Of a DNA stretch of 34,045 nt, positions 24,797-30,138 are shown one piece after another. A program made the translations under genes and the position numbers. The notes beneath the pieces were generated by a model. The model did no database searches. It saw nothing but the letters and a program-made list of their open reading frames with translations, and was not told where the DNA came from. Within the stretch, counting starts at the first letter, position 1. Each line of letters starts with the position of its first letter. Origin of the DNA: a virus; the IMG/VR virus record IMGVR_UViG_3300031974_000334, positions 1-34,045 of that record. One strand, written 5' to 3'.

Positions 24797-25260
24797 AACA
24801 TCTCTGCTCCGTATAATGCGATCAGCGCTGCTTCTGCTCTGCCGTCATCTTTGACGCGGCTGAAGTCGGCAGCGTTCTTTGGAAACCTTTGTATTGCCAC
24901 GCTGCGTGATACGCCTTTGTCGCGTGACAGGTTGAAGTGTCCCTTCCATTTGGCAGGCGTGACGTAGTGGATCGGCATTGCATGCGCTGCCACTGCCATC
25001 TGCGTTGCGCCGTATGTCTCACCGAAGCGGAACATAGACGACACGCCCTGCCCTCTCATAGCTGCCACCTGCTCTATGACTGCCGTGTGCGGGTGGTCAC
25101 CCTCTGGCGTGAGCAGACTGTGCAACTGGTGTAGGTTTAAAACCGTCTTGCCCTTGGCGTTCTTCATCGTCGGCATGTCATGCACTTCCAGCCAGTGCGT
25201 CTCTGACTGATAGAATGCCACCGCTCCCGAAAAGCCTGGGTCAATGCCGACATAGATCAT
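24793..25260 (-). CDS. RuvC-like Holliday junction resolvase
   Basis: The 155-aa product has the RNase-H-like resolvase pattern: YVGIDPGFSGAVAF with Asp7, HTAVIEQVAAM with Glu63, and RVKDDGRAEAALIALYG with acidic residues at 138-143. Length is close to RuvC (about 170 aa). It should resolve branched DNA before packaging. It is separate from, and too far away to be a fusion partner of, the Tas-like gene at 27857. It overlaps both neighbours by ATGA. Confidence 0.9.
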   Translation of the reverse strand: MIYVGIDPGFSGAVAFYQSETHWLEVHDMPTMKNAKGKTVLNLHQLHSLLTPEGDHPHTAVIEQVAAMRGQGVSSMFRFGETYGATQMAVAAHAMPIHYVTPAKWKGHFNLSRDKGVSRSVAIQRFPKNAADFSRVKDDGRAEAALIALYGAEML

Positions 25261-25442
25261 GCTGCATGCGCCTCAATGTGTATGCCGTTGGCTTTCAGAT
25301 AAAATGCCAATGCCTCTTCCGTAAGGTCACGCAGTGATTGGCTGTTGTTCTGCATGGAATTGCGCTGCTCTTGCAGTCGTTTCATTGCGTCAGCCAGCTC
25401 GGGCTTTATGCGATGGTTCCACTGTGCTTTGTTTTCTTTCAT
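25257..25442 (-). CDS. Small putative ribbon-helix-helix DNA-binding protein
   Basis: The 61-aa protein reads MKENKAQWNHRIKPELADAM followed by a Gln/Asn-rich turn and LRDLTEEALAFYLKANGI. A short basic strand followed by two helices fits the ribbon-helix-helix fold of small phage repressors (Arc/MetJ-like). It is the first gene of the replication operon and is transcribed from the divergent region carrying the GCTAGC palindromes. Autoregulation of both operons is a natural inference. The fold call is from pattern only. Confidence 0.6.
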   Translation of the reverse strand: MKENKAQWNHRIKPELADAMKRLQEQRNSMQNNSQSLRDLTEEALAFYLKANGIHIEAHAA

Positions 25443-25452
25443 GTTGCCCCCA

Positions 25453-25545
25453 AATTTGCTAGGATGTTTTAAGAAATATAGCTAGCAACTTTTTTTATCA
25501 AGAGTTAATTTTTTACTAGCAGTGTTCTTGATAATTTGCTAGCAA
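25453..25545. promoter_or_regulatory. GCTAGC operator set in the divergent control region
   Basis: Full palindromes GCTAGC occur at 25481-25486 and 25538-25543, the second inside TTGCTAGCAA (25536-25545). Related half-sites lie at 25456-25463 (TTGCTAGG) and 25515-25523 (ACTAGCAGT). The spacing is about 25-30 bases. Each full palindrome lies between the -35 and -10 boxes of one of the two divergent promoters, where a bound repressor would block RNA polymerase. The 61-aa putative RHH protein is the obvious candidate ligand. Confidence 0.7.
25475..25502 (-). promoter_or_regulatory. Leftward sigma70-type promoter for the replication operon
   Basis: On the minus strand TTGATA (25502-25497) is followed after 16 bases by TATATT (25480-25475). 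The GCTAGC palindrome lies in the spacer. The first gene begins 33 bases further on at 25442. The -35 box lies in a 9-bp inverted repeat (25495-25503 with 25526-25534) shared with the rightward promoter. Confidence 0.75.
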
Positions 25546-25556
25546 GTTCCTACATA
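25528..25556 (+). promoter_or_regulatory. Rightward promoter for the accessory/TIGR operon
   Basis: TTGATA (25528-25533) is followed after 17 bases by TACATA (25551-25556), a weaker -10 box. TTGCTAGCAA lies in the spacer. The first gene starts 30 bases on. The arrangement mirrors the leftward promoter. Confidence 0.6.
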
Positions 25557-25585
25557 AGATTTGTAAGGCAAGAAAGGAAATGGAA

Positions 25586-25756
25586 ATGTTAAAAGTAAAA
25601 GTAAACGAATTGGATAGCTTTTTAGAAAAAATGGGCTGGCATATCTTTCTTATGGATAAAAAAGAAAAGGGATATGGCGTAGTCGCAACAGAAGAAAACT
25701 ACCAAGGCAAGGTAAAACCCGCAGGCGTTCAGGTAATGCTAATTGAATTAGTATAA
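25586..25756 (+). CDS. Small hypothetical protein, first gene of the rightward operon
   Basis: The 56-aa protein is read from the second of two in-frame ATGs (25580 and 25586). Only the second has a proper distance from AAAGGA. Sequence pattern: MLKVKVNELDSFLEKMGWHI, then FLMDKKEKGYGVVATEENYQ. It is compact and charged, without membrane segment or known motif. It is the first gene behind the rightward promoter, so an early host-takeover or anti-defence role is possible but not shown. Confidence 0.65.
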   Translation: MLKVKVNELDSFLEKMGWHIFLMDKKEKGYGVVATEENYQGKVKPAGVQVMLIELV

Positions 25757-25769
25757 TAAGGAGATGGAA

Positions 25770-26027
25770 ATGTTTAAGACAGTAGAATGGAATACTCATT
25801 ACGGATCACGCGACGAGGTTATAGGTTATAGCCTAGGTGAGTACGATAAGTTTGATACGCTTTCTGAGGCTGTGCAGTCAGCCAAAGAAATTAACGACAG
25901 CTATTACGAGCATGATGTTATGATTGAGTATTGGCCTGCTGGCGCAACAGAATGCGCATGGCGTAAGTCACCGTATGATCTAGCGCCATATGTACCAGGG
26001 CAATTTTATATGGAAATACCGTTTTAA
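25770..26027 (+). CDS. Small hypothetical protein
   Basis: As with the gene before it, two close ATGs exist (25764 and 25770). AAGGAG fits the second, giving 85 aa. The product is acidic with many aromatic residues (EVIGYSLGEYDKFDTLSEAV, then YYEHDVMIEYWPAGATECAW). The DTLSEAVQSAKEIND helix and the strand pattern suggest a small alpha/beta protein. I do not recognise the family. It overlaps the next short frame by TAATG. Confidence 0.7.
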   Translation: MFKTVEWNTHYGSRDEVIGYSLGEYDKFDTLSEAVQSAKEINDSYYEHDVMIEYWPAGATECAWRKSPYDLAPYVPGQFYMEIPF

Positions 26028-26122
26028 TGTACGCCACTGATCTCCGCACATTTATTTTACAGCTACACGGTATCGACATCGTGTGGCTGCCAACATCAGC
26101 AGAAGAGGAGCCACCGTTTTGA
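26027..26122 (+). CDS. Possible 31-aa peptide
   Basis: An ATG overlapping the previous stop (TAATG) opens a 31-codon frame (FILQLHGIDIVWLPTSAEEE near the end) that stops 1 base after the next start. Its 3' end supplies the GAGGAG ribosome binding site of the following gene. The tight coupling supports translation, but the shortness leaves doubt. Confidence 0.4.
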   Translation: MYATDLRTFILQLHGIDIVWLPTSAEEEPPF

Positions 26123-26241
26123 CAATCAAAGAACTAATAAAGATCGCGCAAAGCCTGACAGCAGCAGACATATGGGCAAGCTTTTGCTTTGTTCTGTTTA
26201 CTGTTGTCGTGCTTTGGTGGGTAACAATGCCGTTTGTATAG
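26119..26241 (+). CDS. Small membrane protein, TTG start
   Basis: The TTG at 26119 follows GAGGAG by 8 bases and opens a 40-codon frame. It has one hydrophobic segment (FCFVLFTVVVLWWVTM) after a charged amphipathic start (TIKELIKIAQSLTAADIW). Single-pass micro-proteins of this kind are common in phage early operons. The function is unknown. It ends 9 bases before the next gene. Confidence 0.5.
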   Translation: MTIKELIKIAQSLTAADIWASFCFVLFTVVVLWWVTMPFV

Positions 26242-26250
26242 GGGAATGAA

Positions 26251-26466
26251 ATGAAAACAGCAGACGAACTACGGCACGACATCGCATCTGAGGAGCGGTT
26301 CATCATCAAGCAGCGTGACAAGATGGATCGCATGCGCAGCTTGGAGACAGGCGTTAGATCAAGCACGATCAGCACCGACTTGGCAATGTTTGAAATATCA
26401 ATTGAGAATGCAGAGGCACGTATCTCTGTCATGCAGGCACAGCTAAGGAACATGAAGCATGGATAA
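26251..26466 (+). CDS. Small coiled-coil protein
   Basis: The 71-aa protein is preceded by AGGGGAATGAA and is almost wholly helical and charged (ELRHDIASEERFIIKQRDKM, then MFEISIENAEARISVMQAQL). It probably forms a coiled coil. It overlaps the 55-aa gene by 8 bases. No family is recognised. Confidence 0.65.
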   Translation: MKTADELRHDIASEERFIIKQRDKMDRMRSLETGVRSSTISTDLAMFEISIENAEARISVMQAQLRNMKHG

Positions 26467-26626
26467 CTGGAACCCGATTGCAGGCATCGTACCAGTACTA
26501 ACAGCCGAGACATTGAAGAGCCTAGAGCAGAAGCGTGATGACGCGCATTTCTGTGGTGACACAATGCGAGCGTTGGAGTTAGAAAAACAGATCGCAGAAC
26601 TAAAAGAATTAAGAGGTGAAGAATGA
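26459..26626 (+). CDS. Small hypothetical helical protein
   Basis: A 55-codon frame starts at the ATG 26459, inside the end of the previous gene, and stops with an ATGA overlap on the next. The product (IAGIVPVLTAETLKSLEQKR, ending LEKQIAELKELRGEE) is acidic and helical, probably a coiled coil. Coupling on both sides supports it. Confidence 0.6.
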   Translation: MDNWNPIAGIVPVLTAETLKSLEQKRDDAHFCGDTMRALELEKQIAELKELRGEE

Positions 26627-26889
26627 CAGAGGCGACAGCATGGGCTGAATTAGCCGCTCAGGAACGTGCAGCGCATCGCCGCAAATGGGGTAGAACAAGC
26701 CCTGTAGAAAGTGAAAAAGCGCCACCGCCAAAAAAACCAAAGGGCCGTGTTGGGCCTTACAACCCAGAACGCTTAGAGCAAATACGGCAGTGGGTACATC
26801 AGGGAAAGACGACTGCTTGGATTGCTCGTGAGTTGAAGATTAGCGAGAGCAGTGTGCGCTATTGGCGCGTTCAGTATAACCTGAGATGA
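26623..26889 (+). CDS. Helix-turn-helix DNA-binding protein
   Basis: The 88-aa protein has a basic/Pro-rich middle (KAPPPKKPKGRVGPYNPERL) and a C-terminal helix-turn-helix at about 50-86 (IRQWVHQGKTTAWIARELKI, then SESSVRYWRVQYNL). This resembles the HTH of resolvase/transposase-like or small phage regulators. It may regulate the rightward operon. An AGAGGTGAAGA site lies before the ATG. About 97 bases without a clear gene follow it. Confidence 0.75.
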   Translation: MTEATAWAELAAQERAAHRRKWGRTSPVESEKAPPPKKPKGRVGPYNPERLEQIRQWVHQGKTTAWIARELKISESSVRYWRVQYNLR

Positions 26890-26986
26890 TCGTGTGGGAC
26901 GCGCTATGAGATGTGTCGGGATATAGCTACTGGCTGGACGCCGCGCCCCACCACAGCAAAATAACAAATCCAAAAATGAGGACAAG

Positions 26987-27505
26987 ATGGAAACTAAAGT
27001 AAAAGAACAAAATATCGTAACCGAAGCCATTGCAGAGGCATGGAAAGGCTCTATCAATGCAAAGCAAGCTGCGAAGAAATACTTAGCTATGCTTAAAGAA
27101 GACAAAGCATTACGCGATGAAGCGACAGAGGCTTGGTTAGAGCGCATCGCATATCAGGATGTGGTAAAATATCCGCGCAACTACCGCTCTACATTTAAGA
27201 GCAAGGTGCTGCAAAAAGGCGAGACAGCTACGCCCAGTGTTAATCTTGCAGGCGTCGTGTCTGTTTACGCGCAGGACATGTTTGAACGCTTCCGCTTGCC
27301 GATCAGTGGTGTGCCGCTTGGCGATGCCACACGTGAGGATTTAGGGAATGCAATCGCGCATGAAGGGTCACGCAGTACGCACCATGCGCAGCAGAAAGTG
27401 TTTTATGAAAAGATGCAAAAGCGCCTGTCTGGCAATGCACAAATTGTGCGTGAAGTCTGGACAACAGAGGAAGCTGAACGCGCCTATCAAGAGGCACTAG
27501 CATAA
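26987..27505 (+). CDS. Hypothetical protein upstream of the TIGR-like array
   Basis: This 172-aa protein starts after GAGGACAAG. It is helical and basic. An N-terminal HTH-like part (IVTEAIAEAWKGSINAKQAA, then KKYLAMLKEDKALRDEATEA) is followed by a Ser/Thr-rich middle and an amphipathic helical C-terminus. I do not recognise the family. It ends one base before the array begins and is on the same strand as the array and the Tas-like gene. It may be cotranscribed with them and could be a further part of that system or an unrelated early gene. Confidence 0.7.
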   Translation: METKVKEQNIVTEAIAEAWKGSINAKQAAKKYLAMLKEDKALRDEATEAWLERIAYQDVVKYPRNYRSTFKSKVLQKGETATPSVNLAGVVSVYAQDMFERFRLPISGVPLGDATREDLGNAIAHEGSRSTHHAQQKVFYEKMQKRLSGNAQIVREVWTTEEAERAYQEALA

Positions 27506-27517
27506 TGTTACAGGGGG

Positions 27518-27553
27518 TCATACGAGGAGCGCAGCAATGCCATGTATGGGTCA
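27518..27553 (+). ncRNA. TIGR unit 1 (putative 36-nt tigRNA)
   Basis: Variable segment A is ACGAGGAGC (27522-27530), the core is at 27531-27541, and variable segment B is ATGTATGGGTC (27542-27552). The closing stem is GGGGGT/ACCCCC (27513-27518 with 27553-27558). It is preceded by GTTACAG. Confidence 0.75.
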
Positions 27554-27574
27554 CCCCCAACTTTTTACAGAAGG

Positions 27575-27610
27575 CCATGTGAGATACGCAGAAATGCCAT
27601 AGCCATATCG
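27575..27610 (+). ncRNA. TIGR unit 2
   Basis: Segment A is GTGAGATAC (27579-27587), core 27588-27598, segment B ATAGCCATATC (27599-27609). The stem is short, AGGC/GCCT (27572-27575 with 27610-27613). It is preceded by TTTTTACAG and directly joined to unit 3. Confidence 0.7.
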
Positions 27611-27624
27611 CCTCAAGGGAAGGG

Positions 27625-27660
27625 CCATCAAACGTTTGCAGAGATGCCTCTATAGTGCCG
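27625..27660 (+). ncRNA. TIGR unit 3
   Basis: Segment A is CAAACGTTT (27629-27637), core with G and no A-A run (GCAGAGATGCC, 27638-27648), segment B TCTATAGTGCC (27649-27659). The stem is the longest, GGGAAGGGC/GCCCTTCCC (27617-27625 with 27660-27668). It is a close relative of unit 5. Confidence 0.75.
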
Positions 27661-27685
27661 CCCTTCCCAACAAGTTTAACAGGAG

Positions 27686-27721
27686 CCGTCATGACCACGC
27701 AGCAATGCCAAAATCCGAACG
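27686..27721 (+). ncRNA. TIGR unit 4
   Basis: The first conserved triplet is CGT instead of CAT. Segment A is CATGACCAC (27690-27698), core 27699-27709, segment B AAAATCCGAAC (27710-27720). The stem is GGAGC/GCTCC (27682-27686 with 27721-27725). Confidence 0.72.
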
Positions 27722-27735
27722 CTCCAATGGGAGAG

Positions 27736-27771
27736 CCATCAAACTTTCGCAGAAATGCCTCTATAGGGGCG
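27736..27771 (+). ncRNA. TIGR unit 5
   Basis: Segment A is CAAACTTTC (27740-27748), core 27749-27759, segment B TCTATAGGGGC (27760-27770). The stem is GGGAGAGC/GCTCTCCC (27729-27736 with 27771-27778). It differs from unit 3 at two bases in segment A and two in segment B. Confidence 0.75.
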
Positions 27772-27794
27772 CTCTCCCAACCAGTTACAGGGGG

Positions 27795-27830
27795 CCATCC
27801 AAAAATAGCAGCAATGCCATGTAATCCCCG
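27795..27830 (+). ncRNA. TIGR unit 6
   Basis: Segment A is CCAAAAATA (27799-27807), core 27808-27818, segment B ATGTAATCCCC (27819-27829). The stem is GGGGGC/GCCCCC (27790-27795 with 27830-27835). It is preceded by GTTACAG; the Tas-like gene starts 26 bases after the unit. Confidence 0.75.
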
Positions 27831-27856
27831 CCCCCACACTTAAGAAAGGAAAACAA

Positions 27857-28564
27857 ATGGACAAGAGATACGAAAACCCCACCATCGCAAAGATACAGTT
27901 TGCATGGCGCAACCGCCAGAACATGGTCAGAGCAGAGGCCAAGCTAGTCCTGCAAATCAAAGCCACATGTCGCGGCCTGCGCGATGGTGACATTAAAGAG
28001 GCAAACAAACTATTTGCGCAGCTAAAGAAAGGCGAGGCTACATTTGAGGCAACGACAGCCACGCAACCTTTGTTCGAGGCGCGTGAGCCACTACTAGAAG
28101 CCCGCAAAAACTTTGAGAAATATCTTGCAGATTTAGCTAAAGAATTACCCGCCGCAACATTTGTAGATAAGGTGAAAGGCTTTGGGCATCTTGGCCTTGC
28201 GGGTATCGTGGGTGAAGTCGGTGACTTCATGGCATACGAAAAAGAGTTGGACGGTATCTACAAACGTGCTGGGCTTGCCGTGATTGAGGGTGAGCGGCAG
28301 CGTAAGTGCAGCAATGCCGACATGGCCTTGATGCACGGTTACAGCCCATCCAGACACGCTGTGTTTTGGACGATTGGCGATAGCTTGCTAAAAGCGCAGG
28401 GCAAGGAAGAAAACGCAGGGCCATACAGAGTTATTTATGACAAGCGCAAAGAGTACGAACGTGAGCGCGTAGAGACAGACGGACACGCACACAATCGCGC
28501 ACTGCGATATATGACGAAGCGCCTTGTGCGTGACCTGTACAATGAATGGAAAGAGGTTGCTTAA
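27857..28564 (+). CDS. TasA-like protein (Nop/IS110 Transposase_20-like domain, no nuclease)
   Basis: The 235-aa protein starts after AAGAAAGGAAAACAA. Residues ~10-95 form basic and then acidic helices, probably a coiled coil. Residues ~101-235 resemble the C-terminal Transposase_20 part of IS110 proteins, which shares its fold with Nop proteins of box C/D RNPs. They include VDKVKGFGHLGLAGIVGEVG (103-122), YKRAGLAVIEGE, HGYSPSRHAVFWTIGDSLLK (160-179), GPYRVIYDKRKEYERER and GHAHNRALRYMTKRLVRDLY (209-228). The DEDD catalytic domain of IS110 is absent, as are HNH and RuvC motifs. A nuclease-less Nop-type protein next to a 36-nt guide array is the TasA form of TIGR-Tas. It should bind tigRNAs and target DNA without cutting; a remnant IS110-like protein is the alternative. 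Confidence 0.75.
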   Translation: MDKRYENPTIAKIQFAWRNRQNMVRAEAKLVLQIKATCRGLRDGDIKEANKLFAQLKKGEATFEATTATQPLFEAREPLLEARKNFEKYLADLAKELPAATFVDKVKGFGHLGLAGIVGEVGDFMAYEKELDGIYKRAGLAVIEGERQRKCSNADMALMHGYSPSRHAVFWTIGDSLLKAQGKEENAGPYRVIYDKRKEYERERVETDGHAHNRALRYMTKRLVRDLYNEWKEVA

Positions 28565-28567
28565 GAT

Positions 28568-28792
28568 ATGGGCATTGAATTTTTTACAGCTTTTTACATT
28601 GAGTACACTGTAATGGGCAGAGATATACAGACGTATATACTGCTGCCTAGCTCAGAGGCTTGTCAGGTATTTATCCGAGACAATGAGGATATGTCCGAGT
28701 ACATGTTTGCGGATGGTGATGTGGACATGTGGTGCCTGGATACAGGCGTTATCTCCAAATCAATCAGGCCGCGACTGCGGCCCGAGAGTTAA
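28568..28792 (+). CDS. Small acidic hypothetical protein, last gene of the rightward operon
   Basis: The 74-aa protein follows the Tas-like gene by 3 bases. It is acidic with aromatic strands (FFTAFYIEYTVMGRDIQTYI, then NEDMSEYMFADGDVDMWCLD). No domain is recognised. Being cotranscribed directly after the Tas-like gene, it may be a partner of it, for example a regulator or DNA mimic, but this is speculation. Its TAA overlaps the convergent TAA of the 85-aa gene on the minus strand. Confidence 0.65.
   Translation: MGIEFFTAFYIEYTVMGRDIQTYILLPSSEACQVFIRDNEDMSEYMFADGDVDMWCLDTGVISKSIRPRLRPES
28767..28782. terminator. Weak hairpin at the convergent operon ends
   Basis: GGCCGC (28767-28772) and GCGGCC (28777-28782) pair across a 4-base loop inside the last codons of the 74-aa gene, near the point where two operons meet. 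There is no T-run, so a classical terminator is doubtful. Confidence 0.3.
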
Positions 28793-29046
28793 GGGTTCTC
28801 TTCGTCGCTAAGGCTGCCCAGGTCAGACCCGATCTGGCGCAGCAATAGCTCCAGCTCACGCCGCCTGTCATCATCCTTCTTGGACAACCCGCCCTCTGGG
28901 ATGTTGTCCATCAGCTTCTTGTATTCACGCTCATACTTATTGTATTGGTTCATCAGAGACTTGCGGCGTGGCCTACCTGGATCAAGAGCATATTGCTTCA
29001 TTTCATCCTTTGGCCCTCGTGCGTACATCTTCATCTTCTCAGCCAT
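28789..29046 (-). CDS. Small charged protein with RRKSLMN motif
   Basis: The 85-aa protein is highly charged and helical (MAEKMKMYARGPKDEMKQYA, then YNKYEREYKKLMDNIPEGG). Residues 27-33 read RRKSLMN, the basic S-[LM]-[MIL]-N motif shared with five other proteins. It is the last gene of the minus-strand right block and overlaps the 55-aa gene by TAATG. The function is unknown; a minor virion protein is possible. Confidence 0.65.
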   Translation of the reverse strand: MAEKMKMYARGPKDEMKQYALDPGRPRRKSLMNQYNKYEREYKKLMDNIPEGGLSKKDDDRRRELELLLRQIGSDLGSLSDEENP

Positions 29047-29213
29047 TACTTTCCGTAGCCCCCGCCGTTCATCATTGACTTTGGTTTCTTTTTCTTGCCG
29101 TGCATTTCTTCAACCTTTCTCATTGTGCCATACACATACGCATCCTTGCGTTCACCCTTCAGGCCCATCTTACGCGCCCGAGCCTCTAATGATCTATGCA
29201 TTTCTTTAGGCAT
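29046..29213 (-). CDS. Small basic protein with KKKPKSMMN motif
   Basis: A 55-codon frame starts at 29213 after GAGGGACAAAT, overlapping the end of the 239-aa gene by 8 bases, and ends in a TAATG overlap. It is very basic (KEMHRSLEARARKMGLKGER near the start). The C-terminus HGKKKKPKSMMNGGGYGK carries the shared motif at residues 40-49. No family is recognised beyond similar small basic proteins in marine podoviruses. Confidence 0.65.
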   Translation of the reverse strand: MPKEMHRSLEARARKMGLKGERKDAYVYGTMRKVEEMHGKKKKPKSMMNGGGYGK

Positions 29214-29925
29214 ATTTGTCCCTCATTAGTAGTGCTTCAACAAAAAACGATAGCTCGTTTGTACCAGACGATGACTTCGCCTCAAACTGAAAGTCAGACT
29301 TTGGTGGTACGCGGAACGGTATTTGCCGATCAAACGCTTGCAAACCTGACTGGAATGTAGAGTTAGCCACGCGCAGTATGCGCCCGTTGCTGCTGTCCAC
29401 ACGGTTACGGTACGTGATAAACTTGTTGGGGTTCACCGTACCTGATGTCAGAGATATGCGGAAGATGTACAGCGAATGCTCGGCAGGTGTTGTAAACAGA
29501 CATGCCTGTGTCGTGCCGATCTCTGCGCCAATGTAGCCATACACTGTGCCGCCGTTTGATAGCGTGATGTTGCCCACGTTGCTGCCTGACAGGATCGTTG
29601 CGCTGTTGATCCGATAGAACGACTGCGTTGTGGTGACAGGCGTTGTGCCAGTGACCGTGATGATCTCAGCAATGCTTTCGTAGTTTGCATCCAGCCCAGA
29701 TATAACAATCGCCATTGTGTCGGACGTGCTTGTTGACACGACATCCATCTGCACTGCGCTGCTGGGGAAAGCATAGGTGCCTGTCCCGTTCCACACAGTC
29801 TGGAATGCAGTGCCGAGCGTAGGTGCGTAGCCAAAGATGTTCTGCGGCACAAGCTCTGTGTTGCGCTCAGAGGCAATCTCCAAGAGCGCGTGTGGGCTGT
29901 CTACATCTTCGTGAAAGTATCCCAT
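29206..29925 (-). CDS. Hypothetical beta-rich virion protein
   Basis: The 239-aa protein is rich in Thr, Ser, Val and Ile (FQTVWNGTGTYAFPSSAVQM, then DVVSTSTSDTMAIVISGLDA and a Gly-rich strand pattern). It ends with a beta-sandwich-like part (FRVPPKSDFQFEAKSSSGTN). Similar proteins are common in marine T7-like phages as virion components of undefined role. It lies among small basic genes and overlaps the 70-aa gene by TGATG. Confidence 0.7.
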   Translation of the reverse strand: MGYFHEDVDSPHALLEIASERNTELVPQNIFGYAPTLGTAFQTVWNGTGTYAFPSSAVQMDVVSTSTSDTMAIVISGLDANYESIAEIITVTGTTPVTTTQSFYRINSATILSGSNVGNITLSNGGTVYGYIGAEIGTTQACLFTTPAEHSLYIFRISLTSGTVNPNKFITYRNRVDSSNGRILRVANSTFQSGLQAFDRQIPFRVPPKSDFQFEAKSSSGTNELSFFVEALLMRDKYA

Positions 29926-30137
29926 CAGGCACTCTTCTTATTCTTGTTGATCATGGATATGCGCCGACCTTTGCGCACAGCTTCCTCTTTAGACGATGCA
30001 CCCCATGCCTTTAGCGACTTCAGCAGCGGCGTATCCTTGCCGTCCTTGTTCTTTGTCGGCCCTGGCATCTTGCCCATGCGTTGCAGGAAGGCTGCCCTGC
30101 GTCCGCTGTTGCCTGTTCTCTCGGGTGGTGCTGACAT
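29925..30137 (-). CDS. Small basic protein with RRISMIN motif
   Basis: The 70-aa, Lys/Arg-rich protein (SGRRAAFLQRMGKMPGPTKN, then KAWGASSKEEAVRKGRRISM) carries the shared motif at residues 58-64. The neighbours are the similar 57-aa and 55-aa proteins. Function unknown. Confidence 0.65.
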   Translation of the reverse strand: MSAPPERTGNSGRRAAFLQRMGKMPGPTKNKDGKDTPLLKSLKAWGASSKEEAVRKGRRISMINKNKKSA

Positions 30138-30138
30138 C

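Larger units (their letters stand above)
27506..27840 (+). ncRNA. TIGR-like array: six tandem guide-RNA hairpin units
   Basis: Six units share one exact geometry. Each has a 5' stem arm, CAT (CGT in unit 4), 9 variable bases, the core GCAGNRATGCC, 11 variable bases ending in C, and the 3' stem arm. From closing base pair to closing base pair each unit is 36 bases. Stem arms differ between units but stay complementary: GGGGGT/ACCCCC, AGGC/GCCT, GGGAAGGGC/GCCCTTCCC, GGAGC/GCTCC, GGGAGAGC/GCTCTCCC and GGGGGC/GCCCCC. This covariation is strong evidence for RNA structure. Core starts lie at 27531, 27588, 27638, 27699, 27749 and 27808. Units 2-3 and 4-5 form close pairs (linkers CAA or CAAT). The other units are preceded by a GTTACAG-like linker. 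No frame here is coding. Size and layout match known TIGR arrays, and a Tas-like gene follows. Confidence 0.8.

Noticed and set aside
26119-26124. TTGACA as a promoter -35 box
   Set aside because: No -10 box follows at 16-18 bases; the TTG serves better as a start codon after GAGGAG.
27506-27840. CRISPR array
   Set aside because: Units lack identical long repeats and 30-40 base spacers; the conserved core is 11 bases with two short variable parts inside a covarying hairpin.
27506-27856. Short open frames on both strands over the array
   Set aside because: They overlap each other in several frames and follow the repeat units; the covarying hairpins and fixed spacing explain the sequence better than coding does.
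27857-28564. Active IS110 transposase
   Set aside because: The N-terminal DEDD catalytic domain is absent, the protein is only 235 aa, and no element ends are seen.
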